A stretch of DNA of 64,000 nt from NCBI GenBank assembly GCA_026686845.1, contig JAIVEN010000014.1:36974001-37038000 (forward strand), in the 5' to 3' direction. Source of the DNA: Adenanthera pavonina. Its lineage: Eukaryota > Streptophyta > Magnoliopsida > Fabales > Fabaceae. The notes under the pieces were generated by a model that was not told the origin of the DNA, ran no database searches, and saw nothing but the letters and a program-made list of their open reading frames with translations. This document shows, one piece after another, positions 58,177 to 64,000 of the stretch. Within the stretch, counting starts at the first letter, position 1; every line of letters begins with the position of its first letter. Both the position numbers and the translations under genes were made by a program.

Positions 58177-59962
58177 ATTTATAGGCAACAAGAAGCAACT
58201 CCATCCATTGGATTTAATTTTGATCCAAGGGCTAAAATTGCACTACATCACCTCTTTTTTCCTTTATATACCTAATTTCTTCACATAATTGGTATCTAAT
58301 TAATTTTTCCTCTCTTGTTATCAATTTGGATGCCATTTTCATCTGCATTTAAGGCAAATATTGCATCATTATGCTTACATCAGCTTACTTCATCCAAACT
58401 TCAAATTTGGACACCGAATCTTTTACATAGTATCATACATGGTGGTTAATTCTTGTCCACCCCTTTTTCTTCTTATTTGCATGCCATTTTGAGGCCAAAA
58501 TGAGTTCAAGATTATGCCTTTAATTATTTGGGTTTAAACCATTTAATTCTTAACTCAATTTCAACATATACCAGGTTTTCAAGCTCCAATTATATAAATT
58601 TTGTCTAGTAAAATTTTTCATGCATAAATATATTTAAAATATGAATTTCAAACTCATTATAATCTTAAATTAATAATTTCTAAGCCCATATAATTTATTT
58701 AGAAAAATATTTTATCTTATTAGGCTCTAACCAAAAATACTGACAAAATTAGTTTTGATTAATTTTTCTTGTAACCTCTCTCCATAGATAATTATTATAA
58801 ACCTTATAAAATTATTTTGGACTTATTCTTGATTATTTCATAGTCTATTGGATCACCTATAATTTAATCAGTCTGGAAATTGGGTGAATTAGGCTTATTG
58901 GGCCTTTTATCCTTTCTTGGCCTAGTTTGAACTATTTTTGTCAATAATACTTCTAGATCTCCAAAAATCATCCCTGGCCTATTAGGGTTTTCTACACCTT
59001 TACTAGGCCTCCATGAATGGTACTCTCGGCCCATTAAGAAGCCGGTGCAGTCTTATTGAGCCCGGACTCATATTTTGGCCCAATATCCATTAAACTAATT
59101 CTATAGCTATTTAAACCTTGTAGAAAAATCCAGTATCTCTTTTTATGTCATAATATATCTGAGTTTCTTGATCCAGACTTATTTTATAATTCTTATTAAT
59201 TTACAAATTATGGAACTTCAAACCAATTTTCTGCCTAATAAATCTATTTTCTGGTTTTGCTTACTAGAGTATAATTTCTTACGGTAATTTTCCTGAATCA
59301 TCTCCTATAATCAGTCTTAGCAAATATTGAGCAGATAATTTGTTTGAGAAAATGACATCTATGTCTCCCTTTTTGTCTTTTTGCTAATAATTAATATTTA
59401 CAATTATGACATCTAACTTTCTTTGCAATTTGGTTCCTAATCATCCTTTGCGATTTACTCCCTAGTTTAATTTGCATAAAATATTTAAGCTCTTTTAATT
59501 CCAATTATGCAGTTAATCTCTAAACCAGAATTCAAACAAATCATAAAAATTTAGATGTTATAACCATTCTACATTTAATATGTTAAACTTGCAAAACAAG
59601 TGGTTAATCCAATTAATATATCCAACTTATATTATAAACCATAGAAACATTGTGGATATATTAGTGCATAACATAATATATGCATTATAAACATAATTAG
59701 ATACATGCTAATGTACATCTTACTTCTTTAAGAAACATTATATATGTTAGACATATATGATGTATTTGTTCCTTATTACTATATATTTATCATTATCAAA
59801 ACTTATATTATATTAAATCTAACAATATCATTGTTGTAAATATAAAGCACCCCATGGATCTTATGACTTACTTTATAGTAATTAAATATATGTTGTACAA
59901 TTTAATTATAAATAATTAGACCTTCCCATGCATTGCACGGGATTACATGCGAGTTATAACAA
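58177..59962. other. right flank of the Sirevirus, no gene
   Basis: Continues the sequence interrupted at 45578. There is an AT-rich stretch with a GGCCCA/GGGCC-rich part near 58900-59100. A CCCATGCATTGCACGGG hairpin at about 59924-59940 resembles a Helitron 3' stem, but no CTAGT end follows. Nothing coding. Confidence 0.35.
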
Positions 59963-61512
59963 ATAAAAGTATTCCTGTAAATAAGTAACAATGTAAAATT
60001 TGAATGAAATTTAAGTTTGATATGCAATGATTTTTACACCATAATTTTCTTACTTAATATCATATTTGTTACATAATATCAAATTTAATCCTGGTTAACC
60101 AAACCAATAGTAATAAAATTAATATATTTTAAATTTTATATGTTATATATTATATAGAAAATTAAAAAAAAACTCTCAAATAATAAGTTTCATAAATCAA
60201 TTTTAAGATCTAAATAAGTTAATAATTAACTATAATCATATTTTAAATGTAAAATAGTTAACTAATAATCTATTATCATATTATGTATTAAGTATATTCA
60301 TTACTATTAATTATTTGTATCATAATAATGCTTATATAAATTATAATTTAGAAAAAATTATATAAAAAAACAATGTTATTTAGTACCTAAAATAATGTTA
60401 TTTTATCTTAAAAATAAATAAACATAAAACTAATTTGACTGGTTCATGACCCCATTCACACCAGTTTTGAGATTGCTCGGTTTCATCCATGTTCGAACCA
60501 AACTTGGCATCGGTTCTCAATTCAACCGGTTGAAATGGTTAGTTCGATCCACATCTAACAACACTGATAGCAGTCACATGGTATTTTTTAAATATTGAAA
60601 TTATCTTCTCAATGAATACATTTTTTAAATATATATTTTGGATTGTCTTCAGCCATATTTTAATTTACTCACAATAAAAGTTCTCATTAACAGTATGTTT
60701 AGGAGTTTTTATTAAGGGGAAAGGGGATGGACCGAAATGATTACAAGAGTTAAATTATTATTTGGAATATATTTTTAAGAGACGGGATGGTAAGGGATGG
60801 TCTCTGAAGCCATATTTGACTATCCTAAATCCAATTTCTTTTATCCCCAAATTGGAGGTCGAAGTAACTAGGAATAATAATTTCAATTACAAAATTACCC
60901 TTCAACTATTAAAAAAAATGCATATCCGACTATTTTTTCACGTTCAACCATTAAAAAAATACATATCCCACTATTTTTTCACGTTTCCTACCATACCATA
61001 AAAAATAATCCCGCCATAGGGCGCCTTTCTGAGCTTGCTTGAGTTGTCTTCATCCCGTCAATTAGTTACCACACCCGATACACAACTTCCAAGTATAGTT
61101 TCTTCTATGTGCTATCCTATGCCTCTCCGTATGAGTTGATGTATGTGCTTTTCTTTAATATTTGTTGGTCGGCAACTTTGGCTTCCAGATTCCATCTTGC
61201 CTTTAGTTTTGACTTTTGAGAATTATTAAAACATTTTAGTTTTGACTTTTGAGAATTAATAAAACATCCATGTTTTATTTTTTATTTCTTTTCTTTCTTT
61301 ATTTTCCCCTATATCCTACTGATCAAGATGGCTTCTTGGTCTGGCCCAATTGCAAACCATAAACTTCAATCCTAAAAGCATCCCAATTAAGTTCTTAAAA
61401 CAAGGTTAAATTGAGTTCTAATTGTTATTAGAAGAACTAAGCTGTTTTGGAGTATATTATTATTGTTGTGGGAAGATGTTTTTATTAGTTATTAGAAAAC
61501 AAAAGCAATAAT
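59963..61512. repeat. dispersed repeat, copy B (1.55 kb)
   Basis: Second copy of the repeat at 11833-13376, same orientation, 48 kb away. It has an extra 32-bp tandem duplication at about 61204-61266 (TTTTGACTTTTGAGAATTA twice) that copy A lacks, and a deletion after GGCTTCTTGGTCT. Copy B ends about 30 bp before the LINE. Confidence 0.75.
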
Positions 61513-61541
61513 GATTAATAGAAAATCAAGTATTCTAAAAA

Positions 61542-63115
61542 ATGAGTGAAGGTGAGAGCTTTGGGGCAAACTGTGGCGACTTAGAGGAGGCCGGAGGATT
61601 AGAGAGAAACAAGAAGAAGGTTAAAGCAATGAGTGAGGGTGAGATTGCTAATGTAGGGTCTGGTGGAGGGACTGCTGAGATTTCTTCATACAAGGACAAG
61701 CTAGTTTGCCTTGGTCTAGTCAATAAATTCCAAGATAGCAAAAGGAGGAGTGTTTTTTAAGATGCTTGGAAGGAATACATTGATAGTCTTAATGATTTCT
61801 TTAGTCATGGGGGAAGAGAAAGAAAAAGCAGACATGGATGATGAAGACTGCTCGAAGTTGGTTGTCACGATGGAGGAATATGAAGCTTGGTGTGCTCCTT
61901 GGAAAAAGTCCTTAATTATCAAAATCCTTGGGAAGCCCACTTTGGGTTATGAAAAGGTGCCTTGGAAAAATGTGGAAAACCAAGGAACCATACCAAACGA
62001 GGGATTTAGAGAATAGGTATTTCATTATCTCATTCAACAGTGGGAAGGATTTAAACTCAGTCTATTTTGAAGGGCCTTGGATGGTCAGGGATAGATACCT
62101 TCTTATCCAGAGATGGAGACTGAATTTTAACCCATGGAATGTAGAGATGCAGAGGAAAATAGCAGTGTGGGTTCATATACCTTTACTTCCCTTGGAGTTC
62201 TTCAACCAAGATAGCTCAAGAAAGATTGGTGCGTTGATTGGAAGAACTCTGAAGATTGATTCAGTAACATACTTAAGTGAGAGGGGGCGATATGCAAGAA
62301 TTTGTGTAGAATTGGATCTCCAAAAAAGGCTGAAATTAGGTGTTAATATCTTTGGACAACAGAGAATTGTTGAATACGAGGGCCATCACTTAATTTGTTT
62401 CCATTGTGGAAAATATGAGCACCATAGGGATAGTTGTTCAGAACAACTGATAGAGGTACAACCATTGAGAGATGGCTTTGAAGAAGAACTAGGGAGCCAA
62501 AAATTGAAGGATGGGCAAGAAACGATGGCAACGACATCGGCGGAAGGAGATATAGGGATTGAAGTAGATCGGACGGCAGAGGGGCAGCAAGGTGAGAAGT
62601 AGAAGAAGGTGAGAGAGATGGATGACACTGGAAATAGCTTTGGTGAGAAAAATACAGTAACAGTTTTTGGTAAGAAAAATACGATAACAAAGGGAAGATT
62701 AGGACTGGAAAATCTAGTAAAGCAGATTACATGGAGAAAAAATGGTATCTCCGAAAATTTTGGAGGTAGAGAGGGGAAACAAACTACAGCTTCTAAGCCT
62801 GTTAATGTCAATAATAGAAAGAGGGATAATCAGGATCCTACTGATAATGAAGGATATGAGAGAGAGAAAGAGGAGGGATTTTATTTTAAGGCTAAAGATT
62901 TGAGTCCCTCATTTGGCAAAGATGTCAGCAATAGTCAAACATGGGTCCCAGTGGCTGGAAAGCAGAAATCACGTGGAGGGGAGAAGCTTAGAGGTAAAGA
63001 GAATAAGCATTATAGGACTAGACATATCCTGGTGGACTGCAACTATAATAATGGCCCAATAGTGCCAAATCTTTATATTAATAATTCTTTTAGGGCCCTT
63101 GTGGAAGTGGACTAG
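61542..63115 (+). pseudogene. LINE ORF1 (DUF4283 and CCHC knuckle)
   Basis: First ORF of a plant L1-type LINE, a nucleic-acid-binding protein. Pieces: 61542-61760; 61750-62016 in another frame (EEYEAWCAPWKKSLIIKILG, start of DUF4283); 61928-62602 in a third frame (LNSVYFEGPWMVRDRYLLIQ, then PLLPLEFFN). The zinc knuckle CFHCGKYEHHRDSC lies near 62398-62440. After TAG at 62600 the same frame stays open to 63115 with a hydrophilic tail. At least two frameshifts and one stop. It is followed by the ORF2 endonuclease, as expected. Confidence 0.85.
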
Positions 63116-63339
63116 AAGGGTAATAAACCTTGTATAGAAATGAAGAAGAAGGGAAACGATGGATTTACAAGCCAACCTTTAAAGCCGTAGGTAGCTTTAA
63201 TGCTAGTGGGCCACCAAATATAAAAGGCAAGGAAATGATTGAGGATTTAGATGCAGATTCGAGGAGTATAATGTAATGGGATAATGTAATGGGCCCTACA
63301 GCCCAACCATCCAAGGTCATTTTTCCATGAATTGCTTAT

Positions 63340-64000
63340 TCTGAAATGTTAGAGGTTCTGGCTCCAAGACTCTCCCAGGTTTAATGCGAGAGCTTAAGAC
63401 CAAACACAAATTGGATTTTGTGGGCCTTGTTGAAACTCATGCAAGTGGGACTAGAGCTAGGAAGTTAGTTAGGAAAATGGGGTTTCAGAACTTTGAAATT
63501 GTCGAAGCTACTGGCTTTAGTGAAGGAATTTTTGCCTTCTGGGATGATGATCTTTGGAGAATTAGATTATGTGCTCACTCAGATCAATTTATGCATTTTG
63601 AAATTGACGATGGTACTTCAAAGAAATTTCTCACGTGTATTTACACTAGTCCTACGGTAAATAGGAGACGAGATTTGTAGGTAAACCTAACTGATCTTGG
63701 GAGGAACATAGATGGTACTTGGTGCTTGGGGGTGATTTCGATGGTATTCTTTATAGTCATAAAAAGTGGTCCTTGGATCAAAACACCTTTCCCCTTACTA
63801 GAGACTTTGTTGATTAGGTCTCTGAAATGGGCCTTGTTGATCTTGGGTGTTCTGGCCTATTTTTCACTTGGATTCGAGCAGGTTGCAAGAGTAGACTAGA
63901 CCAAGTTCTGGCAAATTCTTCATTCATGGATGAGTTTCTAGATGTTGAGGTCTGCTCGGTTTATTGGTTTCATTCAGACCACTGCCCTATTTTACTCCAT
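63340..64000 (+). pseudogene. LINE ORF2, endonuclease domain (runs off window)
   Basis: Apurinic/apyrimidinic-type endonuclease that nicks target DNA, normally followed by the reverse transcriptase. Visible: NVRGSGSKTLPGLMREL (a TGA stands where the Trp of WNVRG is expected, about 63339), LVETHASG with the catalytic Glu, GGDFDGI (Asn to Asp in GGDFN), and HSDHCPI near the window end with the catalytic Asp-His. TAG at 63678 and a frameshift near 63730 break the frame. The RT domain lies outside the window. Confidence 0.85.

Larger units (their letters stand above)
45574..58181 (+). mobile_element. Sirevirus (Ty1/copia) with both LTRs and ATTTA target duplication
   Basis: An element of 12.6 kb in the order LTR, PBS, gag, pol (protease, integrase, RT, RNase H), spacer, env-like ORF, two PPTs, LTR. 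Direct repeats ATTTA lie at 45574-45578 and 58177-58181. Pol order (integrase before RT) is Copia; the env-like third frame, long LTRs and doubled PPT point to the Sirevirus (SIRE/Maximus) lineage. Over the first 230 bp the two LTRs differ by about six substitutions and one indel. All ORFs are interrupted. A 392-bp MITE is nested at 49854. Confidence 0.95.

Noticed and set aside
59924..59962. Second Helitron 3' end
   Set aside because: The hairpin is present but no CTAGT-type terminus follows and no 5' end was found; kept only as a remark on the flank.

Overview
This is nuclear DNA of a flowering plant, most likely a eudicot. It is AT-rich, has GT-AG introns and is made almost entirely of transposable elements and repeats. 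The one recognisable host gene is a four-exon polygalacturonase on the minus strand (16046-17558), and its start codon appears to be lost. The character is pericentromeric or otherwise heterochromatic. The species cannot be named from the sequence.

Layout. 1-7262: tandem 383-bp satellite, 18 complete units plus part of a 19th, still running at the left edge. 7870-10450: 3' end of a Sirevirus-type Ty1/copia element (env-like tail, polypurine tracts, one LTR). 11833-13376: first copy of a 1.54-kb dispersed repeat. 16046-17558: polygalacturonase. 19.1-21.7 kb: AT-rich sequence with local tandem duplications. 21909-24494: Helitron-like element carrying a tiny U2 snRNA retrocopy flanked by a 17-bp duplication. 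24939-25010: one isolated exon resembling hydroxyproline O-arabinosyltransferase. 25513-25743: four stem-loops in a row. 27778-33421: decayed Mutator-like element (MULE) transposase followed by a plant mobile domain (PMD) gene; the transposase core has been replaced by an inverted Sirevirus LTR. 33582-34124: two abutting Stowaway-like MITEs. 34341-34472: two long perfect hairpins. 35.5-40.6 kb: SINE-like element and a rearranged Ty3/gypsy chromovirus on the minus strand. 42955-44230: another inverted LTR fragment. 45579-58176: Sirevirus with both LTRs and a perfect ATTTA target duplication, itself hit by a 392-bp Tourist-like MITE. 59963-61512: second copy of the dispersed repeat. 61542-64000: decayed LINE running off the window.

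The coding parts work together only in the sense of each element's own life cycle: gag, protease, integrase, RT and RNase H plus an env-like protein for the Sirevirus; transposase plus PMD for the MULE; a nucleic-acid-binding ORF1 plus endonuclease for the LINE. All of these reading frames are interrupted. I see no intact autonomous element and no bacterial-style system. The most informative signals are the palindrome arrays in the Sirevirus LTRs and in its pol-env spacer, the U2 fragment with its target duplication, the arabinosyltransferase-like exon, the 7-unit higher-order pattern of the satellite, and the hairpin clusters on either side of the MULE-PMD.
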